Below are positions 19,049 through 27,445 of a stretch of 64,000 nucleotides of DNA, one piece after another. The notes below the pieces were generated by a model, which worked only from the letters and a program-made list of their open reading frames with translations, did not search any database and was not told the DNA's origin. Both the position numbers and the translations under genes were made by a program. This stretch comes from JAZKFT01 sp039925965. GTDB taxonomy: Bacteria > Bacteroidota > Bacteroidia > Chitinophagales > Chitinophagaceae. Location of the stretch: the NCBI GenBank assembly GCA_039925965.1, contig JBDSXW010000090.1, positions 72,399 to 136,398 on the forward strand, in the 5' to 3' direction. Position 1 is the stretch's first letter. Each line of letters starts with the position of its first letter.

Positions 19049-19750
19049 CTAAGTAATTGTTTCAGTCTCGTTTGTGAAAGCTAGTAATTGCCTTGCATTG
19101 ATAATGGAAATACTTTTCCCTGTCAACTTAATCACTTGATCTTTCACCATATCGTTTAAAATCCGGAATACGGTTTCGTAAGTGGTTCCTGCATAGGAAG
19201 AAAGATCCTGGCGGCTGAGGACGATATTAATAAACCCTTCTTTGGTAATGCCGAATTTTTGTTCCAAACTAATCAACGCCTGTGCCACCCTGCCTTTTAC
19301 CGACATATGGGCAAGGTTGCGCATTTTTCGTTCTGACACTTGTAATTCGTCTGCGAAAAACATCATGAGTTTGTATAAAAACTCTGGGTTAACTTTTAAA
19401 CTGGCTTCGAAAAATTCTATATCAATGAAACAAATCTCACAATTTTCCACCGCAGTACCCGAAACCGGGAAAACGGCATGGCCGCCAAGTCCACGATGAC
19501 CTATGATATCGCCTTTTTTGGCGAAACGAACGATCAGTTCTTTTTCGCTACCCCATTTTTTATGAACTTTTACAGTTCCTTCGTACACAAAATAAATTCC
19601 CGTTACCGGTTCTCCTTCATTAAAAATCACTTCTCCTTTCTTTACTTGAAAACTCTTCCGGTTTACACTTACCGCCGGAAGCCACTCTTTAAGACAACCG
19701 GTACAAAAAAAACAGCTGTTTAAATCACAGGTCTTTTTACTCTTCTTCAT
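19049..19750 (-). CDS. Crp/FNR-family transcriptional regulator with N-terminal cysteine cluster
   Basis: A 233-residue regulator: cyclic-nucleotide-binding-like beta-roll (about residues 30-140, FQVKKGEVIFNEGEPVTGIYFVYEG) followed by a winged HTH (LSRQDLSSYAGTTYETVFRILNDM, about 178-203). The N-terminus carries C8, C13, C16 and C19 (CX4CX2CX2C), and C104/C107 lie in the beta-roll; in E. coli FNR three N-terminal cysteines and one internal cysteine hold the oxygen-sensing [4Fe-4S] cluster, so a redox or NO sensor is plausible but not shown. It faces nirD convergently and diverges from the porin-narK-nitrate reductase block, the usual place for a pathway regulator. Its target sequence could not be identified. 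Confidence 0.88.
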   Translation of the reverse strand: MKKSKKTCDLNSCFFCTGCLKEWLPAVSVNRKSFQVKKGEVIFNEGEPVTGIYFVYEGTVKVHKKWGSEKELIVRFAKKGDIIGHRGLGGHAVFPVSGTAVENCEICFIDIEFFEASLKVNPEFLYKLMMFFADELQVSERKMRNLAHMSVKGRVAQALISLEQKFGITKEGFINIVLSRQDLSSYAGTTYETVFRILNDMVKDQVIKLTGKSISIINARQLLAFTNETETIT

Positions 19751-20250
19751 GGGAAATACACATTTATCAATACAAGATTAATCCTATTAGGCCAAAAATA
19801 AAACAACCGCCGTTTAAACATCGTTTAAAAAAGGGGCGCCCAAATTTAGCTGTAATGTAATTGCCCAAGCGAATACATATAAATAACAAAATTAAATATG
19901 TTTATATTTTTAACACAAACAAACAAAAATTTGTGTAAAATGTTTATTTTTATGACATGAATCATAATCAAGTAATGAAACAACCAAAAAAACTGACTAA
20001 AGTATTAAATGAACCGATTTGTAATTTGTAAAAGATTGTCTCCCAAGTGTCGTCCAGATGATATCGCCTGAAGGCTGCTTTACAATTATAACCACCATTA
20101 CCAGATTTTGAATACCATATAAGATTTCGCAGTTTATCTATAGTATAATACCAACGATTCGATTGTTTGTCATATTAAAAACCCCGCCTGGAATAGCAGT
20201 CCGTTGGCGGGGGTGGAATTAATATGCCTTAACAAATTAAAACGAATCAA
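19751..20250. promoter_or_regulatory. 500-base divergent control region between the FNR-type gene and the nitrate uptake block
   Basis: No gene is visible. The left part is strongly A/T-rich and contains the direct repeat GTTTAAACATCGTTTAAA (about 19813-19830) and clusters of TTTATATTTT/TTTGTGTAAAATG words. The right part holds a GC-rich hairpin (20181-20214, separate entry). Promoters for both directions and operator sites are expected here by position; individual elements were not resolved. Confidence 0.5.
20181..20214 (+). promoter_or_regulatory. GC-rich hairpin in the leader of the nitrate-cluster porin
   Basis: ACCCCGCC pairs with GGCGGGGGT (one bulged G) around a 17-base loop, in an otherwise A/T-rich region and 37 bases before the porin start. 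There is no T-run after it, so it is not a standard terminator. It could stabilise the mRNA, attenuate or be a protein site; function unknown. Confidence 0.5.
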
Positions 20251-21852
20251 ATGTACCGGAAATCTTTGTGCTGCAGAGCGGCAGGTCTCACAATTTCCTT
20301 CTTTTTTCTACACCCTCAGTCATATGCGCAGTTTTCGTTAACTGGTCAACTTCGAACGAGGACTGAGGTTAGAAATGGCTTGGGAAACCTTGTTTTGAAA
20401 GGCTCGTCTATCGCTGCATTTACTTCACAGCGAACCCGTCTCAATTTTGGGTATAAATGGGACCGCCTCAATTTTGGACTTGCGGTGCAAGATGTTCGGA
20501 TTTGGGGCCAGGATGCCTCCAGCACTTCTAATGCCGATGGAAGCCGGTTAATGCTCCATGAAGCCTGGGCCGAACTGACCCTCGCTAATAAGGCAGATAC
20601 CACAATCAAATTTAAAATGCTGGACCTGCTTTCCTTAAAAATAGGTCGCCAGGAATTGAACTACGACGATGCTCGCCTAATTGGCAACCTCGATTGGCTT
20701 CAACAGGGCCGGCGCCATGATATGGCGCTGTTAAAAACTGTTCACCATGGTTTGCAAGCCGATATCGGGTATGCCTTCAACCAAAACACCGACGCTTTTG
20801 GCATCACCAATACATCTTATGTTCCGGCTAATTTACCCTTGTATGTAAAAAACTCCCTTGGAAACCTGGTGCTAACACCAGCAGGGATCTTACCACTTGC
20901 GCCTGCGGGCAATGCTGGTAATAACAGCGCGAAAACCGGCACCCCGGTTTGGAACAATCCTCCCGGCACCAATGGCGGTAGTCAAAACTACAAGTCGTTC
21001 TGGAGTGTTTACCTGTCCAGGAAATTCAACCAGACGAAATTTTCTGCTTTGTTCTTCAACGATCAATTTGGCAAGTACAAAATGGATTCCGTGGGCAGCG
21101 CAACCGCCGGATATGTATTCGGTAAGCGGTTTGTAACAGCGGGCACAGGCGACAATTTCGACTATAGCGGCAGCCACAGCCGTTTTACCTACGGCCTGAT
21201 GGTGAACCATACGATTGGAAACGCTTCCGGTTTTGGAAAAATTGCCTTACAGGGTGCCTACTACGCACAGACTGGCAAAGACAGGGATGGAATTTCAATG
21301 AATGCATTTCACTATACACTTTCTGCCACCTACCAGAAAGGAAAATTCAGCTTTACGCCGGGCTATGATGTGCTTTCCGGCAATGATGCCGTAAACCCTT
21401 CCAGCAAGAATAACCGGTTTGACCCACTTTATGGTACGCCTCATAAACATTGGGGCTATATGGATTATTTCTACGTAGGCACAGGCTCACCCGCAGGTGG
21501 GTTAGTAAATCCGTATTTCAAAGTAAAATATACAGCGAACCTGCTGGCAGTTGGCCTGGATATTCACAACTTCTCCTTAGCCAAAGACATGAAAAAGGGC
21601 GATGGAACACTGGTTGAAAAAAAACTGGGAACCGAGTTTGACCTGCTGCTTAACTATAATATGAACAAGTTTACAAACGTGGAATTGGGTTATTCGGTTA
21701 TGGCCGCCACCAGCAGTATGCCATTCGCCAAAAGCCAGGTTACCACCGACTTAGCCGCTAGTACATACCGCAAAACCGGTACCTGGTTCTATGCCATGCT
21801 AAAGTTTACCCCCGACTTCTTCTATACCAAACCAGTAGCCATCAAACATTAA
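20251..21852 (+). CDS. Alginate_exp-type outer-membrane beta-barrel protein of the nitrate cluster
   Basis: A 533-residue precursor with signal peptide (start MYRKSLCCRAAGL, cleavage near SYAQ) and then an outer-membrane barrel of the alginate export (AlgE-like) superfamily: FSLTGQLRTRTEVRNG, FTSQRTRLNFGYKW, VRIWGQD, IGRQELNYDD and alternating aromatic strands throughout, ending in a strand with terminal aromatic residues (FTPDFFYTKPVAIKH). Members named for alginate export are widespread and mostly have other, unknown cargo. Here it is the first gene of a block with narK (39-base gap) and nitrate reductase, so it may let nitrate or nitrite through the outer membrane. That role is inferred only from position. 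Confidence 0.8.
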   Translation: MYRKSLCCRAAGLTISFFFLHPQSYAQFSLTGQLRTRTEVRNGLGNLVLKGSSIAAFTSQRTRLNFGYKWDRLNFGLAVQDVRIWGQDASSTSNADGSRLMLHEAWAELTLANKADTTIKFKMLDLLSLKIGRQELNYDDARLIGNLDWLQQGRRHDMALLKTVHHGLQADIGYAFNQNTDAFGITNTSYVPANLPLYVKNSLGNLVLTPAGILPLAPAGNAGNNSAKTGTPVWNNPPGTNGGSQNYKSFWSVYLSRKFNQTKFSALFFNDQFGKYKMDSVGSATAGYVFGKRFVTAGTGDNFDYSGSHSRFTYGLMVNHTIGNASGFGKIALQGAYYAQTGKDRDGISMNAFHYTLSATYQKGKFSFTPGYDVLSGNDAVNPSSKNNRFDPLYGTPHKHWGYMDYFYVGTGSPAGGLVNPYFKVKYTANLLAVGLDIHNFSLAKDMKKGDGTLVEKKLGTEFDLLLNYNMNKFTNVELGYSVMAATSSMPFAKSQVTTDLAASTYRKTGTWFYAMLKFTPDFFYTKPVAIKH

Positions 21853-21891
21853 TTTTTTAACTTTTATACCACTTCAATAAATTTCAAACTT

Positions 21892-23199
21892 ATGTCTATA
21901 GCAAACAACCAGCCGCTGGCTAAACTCAATGTCTTCTCTTTAAAAGGGATCCAGATGAAGACCTTCCATATCACATGGCTTACCTTTTTCTTTTGCTTCT
22001 TTGGGTGGTTTGGAATTGCACCGCTAATGCCACTTGTAAAAGCACAGCTACACCTTGATAAATCTCAAATTGGCAATATTGTTATTGCCTCTGTATCTGC
22101 TACAATTATTGCCCGGCTTGTAATGGGGCGCCTTTGCGATTCGCTTGGGCCACGACTGTCGTATACCATTCTATTAATACTTGGTGCTATACCGGTAATG
22201 TGTATTGGGTTAGCCAACAGTTACGAAAGCTTTCTATTATTTAGGTTCATTATCGGCATCATTGGTGCTTCTTTTGTTATCACCCAATTTCATACATCTG
22301 TAATGTTTGCCCCTTCTATTGTGGGTACTGCCAATGCAGTAGCCGGTGGCTGGGGAAACCTCGGTGGCGGCGTTACAAACTTAGTAATGCCGCTAATAGC
22401 TGCCGCATTTGTAGGCCTTGGTTATGTGGATCAAGCCAATAGCTGGAGATATGCTATGATAGTGCCAGGTGCAATATTGCTGATAATGGCTTTTGTTTAT
22501 TATAAATACACCAAAGATTTGCCACAAGGCAATTACAGCGAAATTGTAAGAGAAACAAAAGAAAAGAAAAACGGTACCTTTTTAATGGCTTGCAAAGACT
22601 ATCGTACATGGGTATTAGCCTTGTCATATGCAGCCTGTTTTGGAGTAGAAATTACGGTAGACAATGTGGCTGCCATTTATTTTGTAGACAGTTTTAAAGC
22701 ATCCCTTATTATGGCTGGAGCTCTGGCTAGCGTCTTTGGGCTAATGAATCTTTTTGCCCGTGCACTTGGGGGTATTATCAGCGATAAAATTGGCAAAAAA
22801 TTTGGCCTTCGGGGAAAAGGCTTGCTATTAGCAGGCTTGCTGGTGCTGGAGGGGATTGGCATTATTTTGTTTGCCCAATCGGGCAATCTTGCAGCGGCTA
22901 TTGCCAGCATGTTAGTATTTGCACTTTTTCTTAAAATGGCAAATGGCTGTACTTATTCTATAGTGCCATTTATTAACAAAAATGCTATAGGTAGCGTATC
23001 AGGTATTGTTGGTGCCGGTGGAAATATTGGAGCCATGGCTATCGGGTTTTTATTTAAAAGCAAAAGTCTAACCTATGCAGAGGCATTTATGTATATAGGC
23101 ATTGGCGTGGCAGTCATTGGTCTAATTGTTTTGGTGGTGAGATTACAAAAATCAAATGCAAGAGAAAAGGCATTTGTAGGAGCATTGCAGCCTGCCTGA
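21892..23199 (+). CDS. narK: Nitrate/nitrite transporter, NarK/NRT2-type MFS protein
   Basis: A 435-residue MFS transporter with about 12 membrane helices. It has the NNP-family features: GWFGIAPLMPLVK in helix 1, an arginine-bearing RLVMGRLCDSLGPR loop, and the glycine-rich nitrate signature GGWGNLGGGV in helix 5 with the second signature GAGGNIGAMA in helix 11. The start at 21892 includes the KLNVFSLKGIQMKTF leader common in Bacteroidota relatives. It brings nitrate (and perhaps nitrite) across the inner membrane for the reductase encoded immediately downstream. It lies 39 bases after the porin and 78 bases before nitrate reductase, consistent with an operon. The symbol follows family usage; nasA or nrtP-like names are equally used. 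Confidence 0.92.
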   Translation: MSIANNQPLAKLNVFSLKGIQMKTFHITWLTFFFCFFGWFGIAPLMPLVKAQLHLDKSQIGNIVIASVSATIIARLVMGRLCDSLGPRLSYTILLILGAIPVMCIGLANSYESFLLFRFIIGIIGASFVITQFHTSVMFAPSIVGTANAVAGGWGNLGGGVTNLVMPLIAAAFVGLGYVDQANSWRYAMIVPGAILLIMAFVYYKYTKDLPQGNYSEIVRETKEKKNGTFLMACKDYRTWVLALSYAACFGVEITVDNVAAIYFVDSFKASLIMAGALASVFGLMNLFARALGGIISDKIGKKFGLRGKGLLLAGLLVLEGIGIILFAQSGNLAAAIASMLVFALFLKMANGCTYSIVPFINKNAIGSVSGIVGAGGNIGAMAIGFLFKSKSLTYAEAFMYIGIGVAVIGLIVLVVRLQKSNAREKAFVGALQPA

Positions 23200-23277
23200 G
23201 AAAAGTTCCAGAATTAGCTATAGCAATACACTTCAAGGTTGCTGTGGCATGGAAAACGAAAATTGAACAGAAAATAC

Positions 23278-26200
23278 ATGTCTATAAGCGGTAATAATAT
23301 GATCTCCCTTACCACCACCTGCTGCTACTGCGGTGTTGGATGCGGCATTGTGGTAACGAAGGACAAAAAAAACACGGTTTCACTGGTGGGTGACGAGGAC
23401 CATCCCGTAAATAAAGGCATGCTTTGCAGTAAGGGCCTGAACCTGCACCATACGGTAAATGATAAATCGGACCGGCTGTTGTACCCGCAGATGCGGTACA
23501 ATAAGAGCATGCCGCTGCAGCGGGTAGGCTGGGATGATGCCCTTGAAAGAACCGCAGCTGTTTTTAAAACTTTTATTGAAAAATTCGGCCCGGATTCGGT
23601 AGCATTCTATGTTTCGGGGCAATGCCTTACGGAAGAATACTATGTAATCAACAAGTTGATCAAGGGGTTTATTGGCAGCAATAATATTGATACCAACAGC
23701 CGGCTTTGTATGAGCAGCGCGGTAGTAGGCTATAAGATGGCGCTGGGCGAAGACAGTGTTCCGGTTTGTTATGAAGACATTGAAATCGCAGATTGCTTTT
23801 TGGTGGAAGGCGCTAACCCAGCCTGGTGTCATCCCATTATCTGGCGTCGGGTAGAGGCGCATAAGGCAGCCAATCCCCATGTAAAAATCATCGTGGTGGA
23901 TCCGCGTAAAACGGATACCTGTTCGGTGGCTGACCTGCATTTGCAAATAAACCCGGGAACCGACATTACACTTAATCATGCGATTGGAAGACTCCTGATC
24001 GAGAATGGAGATGTCGATTTCAATTTTATACGTGATCATGCGGAGGGTTTTGAAAAATACAGCGAGATCGTTTTCAAAAGAACCCTTAAAGAGTCGGCAG
24101 AAATATGCGGGGTGGATACGACCGATATACGGTTGGCTGCAAAGTTTATTGGCGATGCAAAAGGCTTTCTCACCATGTGGACAATGGGGCTTAACCAGAG
24201 TGCCATGGGTGTCAATAAAAATCTAAGTTTAATTAATCTTAATTTAATCACCGGCCATATCGGCAAGCCCGGTTCTGGTCCTTTTTCATTAACCGGCCAG
24301 CCCAATGCCATGGGGGGAAGAGAAGTAGGTGGCCTGAGCAATATGCTTCCTGCACACCGAAACTTGGCTGATCCGTTACACCGCAAGGAGGTCGAAGCAT
24401 TTTGGGGTGGCGGCAAAATATCAGCAAAACCAGGCCTTACAGCCACAGAAATGTTTGAGGCACTCAACAACGGTACACTCAAAGCGATTTGGATCGTTTG
24501 TACCAATCCATTAGTGAGCCTCCCCAATGTACGGGTAGCTGAAGAAGGATTGAAAAAAGCAAAATTCGTGGTGGTGCAGGAGATCAGCAACAAGCCGGAG
24601 ACCCTCAAATATGCCGATGTGATTTTGCCTGCAGCCACCTGGTTGGAAAAGGAAGGCACCATGACCAATAGTGAACGTCGTATTAGCTACCTGAACAAGA
24701 TCGTGGATGCACCCGGCGAGGCGCTGGCAGACACGGAAATCATTTGTCGCTTTGCCCAAAAAATGGGTTATCGTGGTTTTGATTTTCCCGACTACGACAC
24801 CATTTACAAAGAGCATGTACAGCTTACCGAGGGCACCAATATCGATATCAGCGGGCTGAATTATGATAAGATCAAAAGCCAAAAAACAGTTCAATGGCCT
24901 TACCCGAAAAATGAGATTACAGGTGGTGTCAAACGGCTCTTCAGCGACAAACTTTTTTATACCGCTTCTAAACGAGCCATTATTCATTCCGTGCCGGATA
25001 CCATCACCAGCGAGCAAACCACCCGCGATTTTCCATTGGTGCTAACCACGGGCCGCGTACGCGACCAATGGCATACTATGAGCAAAACAGGAAAGGTAAA
25101 CAAGCTCAACCAGCATATTGCCCAGGCATATCTTGAGATCCATCCGGCCAACGCAAGGCTGATCAATGTTACTGAAAATGATGTGGTAGTGGTCTCATCA
25201 GCAAGAGGTGAAGTGCGGGTAAAAGCCAAGGTTACTACAAGCATAAAAAAGGGCGTGGTATTCTTACCCATGCATTGGGGTAAAATATTGGGCAGCGATC
25301 TTAACAGGTCAAACAATATTACCAGCCCGATGGTAGATCCACTTTCGAAAGAGCCGGATTTTAAATTTTGCGCGGTCAAAGTGGAGAAATACGTGAAGCC
25401 TAAGCAACGCATCGTGGTGATTGGGGCTGGGGCCGGGGCCTATGGCTTTGTAAAGAGCCATCGTGAAATAAACCAGGAGGATGAAGTCATTATTTTCAGC
25501 AAGGAAAATTTTCCATTTTATAACCGTGTGATGCTGCCCGATTATATCAGCGGTACCCAGAAATGGGAGCAGCTGGTAAAGATGAAAGATGAGGAAGAGC
25601 CGGGCTACAATATTACCCTGCACCGGGGTGTAAGTGTTGAAGCCATTGACAGAAAAGAAAAATTTGTAGTCGACAGCCTGGGCAATACCACGCATTACGA
25701 TATCCTGTTGATGGCTACGGGTAGCCGGGCTGCCGTTCCAAAGAATGTGCCCACGATGCCTGGTATCTTTACCATGCGCAGCCGCACCGATGCCGATAAC
25801 TTTAAGAATCATATTCCACATGATGCCCATGTGATCATTGTGGGTGGTGGCCTGCTGGGGCTTGAAATGGCAGCCAGTCTTTGCGAGATGGGGGTTCGCA
25901 TTACTATCATCCAGCGTATCTCCAGGTTCCTCGACCGGCAACTGGATCCGCTGGGCAGCCAGTTGCTCCACGAAGAAATGATCCGGCAGGGTTGTGATAT
26001 CTACTATGATGATGAAGTGCAACTTTTTTATGGCCAGGAAAAACTCACAGGTATCCGGCTGAAAAGTGGTGTACAAATAGATTGTGACGCATTGATCGTT
26101 GCTATCGGTACGGTTCCGAATACAGAACTCGCAAAAGAAATAGGTCTGGCAACCCAGCGTGGCGTAATCGTGAATGAGCGGCTGCAAACCAGCGATCCCA

Positions 26201-26799
26201 ACATTTACGCCATTGGTGAGATTGCAGAATTTAAAGGTATGTTGTACGGAATTACCGCGGCCGCCGAACAGCAGGCTGATGTTGTAGCCAAATATATACA
26301 GGGAGATATCGCATCGTTTTATAGTGGCAGTGTGTTCATGAATATTATCAAGATTCACGGGTTCGACCTGTGCAGCATTGGGATACCAGAATGTCCCAAT
26401 TATGAAGAATACGAGGAGATTGTTTTTATAGATCGTGCCAAGAGCTATTATAAAAAATGCATTGTTCATCAGGACAAACTGGTCGGTGCCATTTTAATCG
26501 GCGATAAAAATGAGTTCCAGGAATTCAGGGAGCTGATCGCCAATAAAACAGAACTGAGCGATAAACGTTTACAATTGCTGCGTAGCGGAAAAAAACCAGA
26601 ACCGGTACTGGGCAACATTGTGTGTAGCTGCAATAATGTGGGCAGTCAAAATTTGCAAAACAAAATTTCCGAAGGGTGCAAAGACCTGACACAGTTATGC
26701 AATACCACCGGGGCCGGAACGGGCTGTGGCAGTTGCAAACCTGAGGTAAAAAGGATACTGGATGAAATGTTGGCGGCAGAACAGAGCGTGTTAGCTTAG
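23278..26799 (+). CDS. Assimilatory nitrate reductase fused to FAD-NAD(P)H reductase and BFD [2Fe-2S] domain
   Basis: About 1173 residues from the ATG at 23278 (MSISGNNM); the ATGs at 23239 and 23299 are alternatives. The N-terminal ~690 residues are a molybdopterin oxidoreductase: [4Fe-4S] motif TTCCYCGVGCG plus GMLCSKG, the bis-MGD domain with NLITGHIGKPGSGPFSLTGQ and AMGGREVGG typical of assimilatory NasA/NasC, and the C-terminal MGD-binding fold (LTTGRVRDQWHTMSKTG). Residues about 710-1100 are a NirB/NasB-like FAD/NAD(P) reductase (VVIGAGAGAYGF, GGGLLGLEMAASL, IYAIGEIAEF). Residues about 1114-1162 are a BFD-like [2Fe-2S] domain (CSC ... TGCGSC). In Bacillus and Klebsiella these parts are separate NasB/NasC or NasA proteins; here they form one chain taking electrons from NAD(P)H to nitrate. 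Cytoplasmic, no signal peptide. Confidence 0.94.
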   Translation: MSISGNNMISLTTTCCYCGVGCGIVVTKDKKNTVSLVGDEDHPVNKGMLCSKGLNLHHTVNDKSDRLLYPQMRYNKSMPLQRVGWDDALERTAAVFKTFIEKFGPDSVAFYVSGQCLTEEYYVINKLIKGFIGSNNIDTNSRLCMSSAVVGYKMALGEDSVPVCYEDIEIADCFLVEGANPAWCHPIIWRRVEAHKAANPHVKIIVVDPRKTDTCSVADLHLQINPGTDITLNHAIGRLLIENGDVDFNFIRDHAEGFEKYSEIVFKRTLKESAEICGVDTTDIRLAAKFIGDAKGFLTMWTMGLNQSAMGVNKNLSLINLNLITGHIGKPGSGPFSLTGQPNAMGGREVGGLSNMLPAHRNLADPLHRKEVEAFWGGGKISAKPGLTATEMFEALNNGTLKAIWIVCTNPLVSLPNVRVAEEGLKKAKFVVVQEISNKPETLKYADVILPAATWLEKEGTMTNSERRISYLNKIVDAPGEALADTEIICRFAQKMGYRGFDFPDYDTIYKEHVQLTEGTNIDISGLNYDKIKSQKTVQWPYPKNEITGGVKRLFSDKLFYTASKRAIIHSVPDTITSEQTTRDFPLVLTTGRVRDQWHTMSKTGKVNKLNQHIAQAYLEIHPANARLINVTENDVVVVSSARGEVRVKAKVTTSIKKGVVFLPMHWGKILGSDLNRSNNITSPMVDPLSKEPDFKFCAVKVEKYVKPKQRIVVIGAGAGAYGFVKSHREINQEDEVIIFSKENFPFYNRVMLPDYISGTQKWEQLVKMKDEEEPGYNITLHRGVSVEAIDRKEKFVVDSLGNTTHYDILLMATGSRAAVPKNVPTMPGIFTMRSRTDADNFKNHIPHDAHVIIVGGGLLGLEMAASLCEMGVRITIIQRISRFLDRQLDPLGSQLLHEEMIRQGCDIYYDDEVQLFYGQEKLTGIRLKSGVQIDCDALIVAIGTVPNTELAKEIGLATQRGVIVNERLQTSDPNIYAIGEIAEFKGMLYGITAAAEQQADVVAKYIQGDIASFYSGSVFMNIIKIHGFDLCSIGIPECPNYEEYEEIVFIDRAKSYYKKCIVHQDKLVGAILIGDKNEFQEFRELIANKTELSDKRLQLLRSGKKPEPVLGNIVCSCNNVGSQNLQNKISEGCKDLTQLCNTTGAGTGCGSCKPEVKRILDEMLAAEQSVLA

Positions 26800-26802
26800 G
26801 CT

Positions 26803-26896
26803 AAGGTTCAAGGACCAAGGCTCAGGGTTGAAGCGCTTTTTTTATGCAAGGTCCGATGTCCAAAACTTGACCCTTGAACCTTGGTCCTTGAACCTT
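26803..26896. repeat. Long imperfect inverted repeat of CCTTGAA/TTCAAGG words after nitrate reductase
   Basis: Two 31-base arms, 26803-26833 and 26866-26896, are nearly perfect reverse complements (AAGGTTCAAGGACCAAGG against CCTTGGTCCTTGAACCTT), around a 32-base loop containing a T-run. Each arm is itself made of repeated CCTTGAACCTTGG words. It begins 4 bases after the reductase stop and ends 37 bases before the next gene. It could act as a terminator, an mRNA-stabilising hairpin or a repeat of the same class as other gaps here. Confidence 0.8.
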
Positions 26897-26933
26897 GAAG
26901 CTTGCTTCGTAAATTTGATGGAAAAATTACATT

Positions 26934-27425
26934 ATGAAACCGGCACCATCTCCATTTATAGAATTAGAGAACATTGAATACTTCCGGTTTGAAGAGGATT
27001 TTGTAGAAAAAAATGTGCGCTGTATTCCGATGATTGTCCGGTTTAAAATGGATGAAGTTTGTATCAAATTAAAACTGTCGGAGTGGAGCAAATTTAGCGT
27101 CGAGGAAAGAATTGAACTTGCAGTAATGTCTTGTGACAACCGGGAGGAAGCAACCGCATTTAAAAGCTACCTGGTACAGCTGATCACAAAATACACCCGT
27201 AGCGAGCCCTCAGCAATGGAATACAACATAGCTCCAGATTGGGCGAATGCAACAGCACTGCCACAAGTATTGCTGGAAAAGTTATTAGAATTTGATTTAG
27301 TCGTAAGTACAGAACAATGGGCCGCGCTAAGCAATCTGCAACGTTTTGCCTTATTAAAACTTTGTAAAAGTGGGCATGAAAATAAAAATTTACCGAAGGC
27401 TTTAAAGGAATTTGGCCTGGGATAA
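26934..27425 (+). CDS. Nitrate reductase associated protein
   Basis: A 163-residue protein resembling the nitrate reductase associated family (PF09655) first noted beside cyanobacterial narB. Visible features: an N-terminal FRFEEDFVEKNVRCIPMIVRFKMDEV segment, given here as FRFEEDFVEK followed by RCIPMIVRFK; a helical LSEWSKFSVEER; and a C-terminal helical part (QWAALSNLQRFALLKLCKSGHENKNLPKALKEF in pieces WAALSNLQRFALLKL and LPKALKEF). No cofactor motif or membrane segment. It sits between nitrate reductase and the rubredoxin-tailed protein, 20 bases upstream of the latter. The family has no established biochemical role; its constant association with assimilatory nitrate reductase suggests assembly or activity support. 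Confidence 0.82.
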   Translation: MKPAPSPFIELENIEYFRFEEDFVEKNVRCIPMIVRFKMDEVCIKLKLSEWSKFSVEERIELAVMSCDNREEATAFKSYLVQLITKYTRSEPSAMEYNIAPDWANATALPQVLLEKLLEFDLVVSTEQWAALSNLQRFALLKLCKSGHENKNLPKALKEFGLG

Positions 27426-27445
27426 ACCAGTGTAAAGAGACGCGC

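Noticed and set aside
25309..26469. 386-codon minus-strand frame inside the nitrate reductase fusion
   Set aside because: It is antisense to a frame with clear FAD/NAD motifs, is rich in His/Ile/Asn runs and shows no domain; typical shadow of a GC-biased codon pattern.
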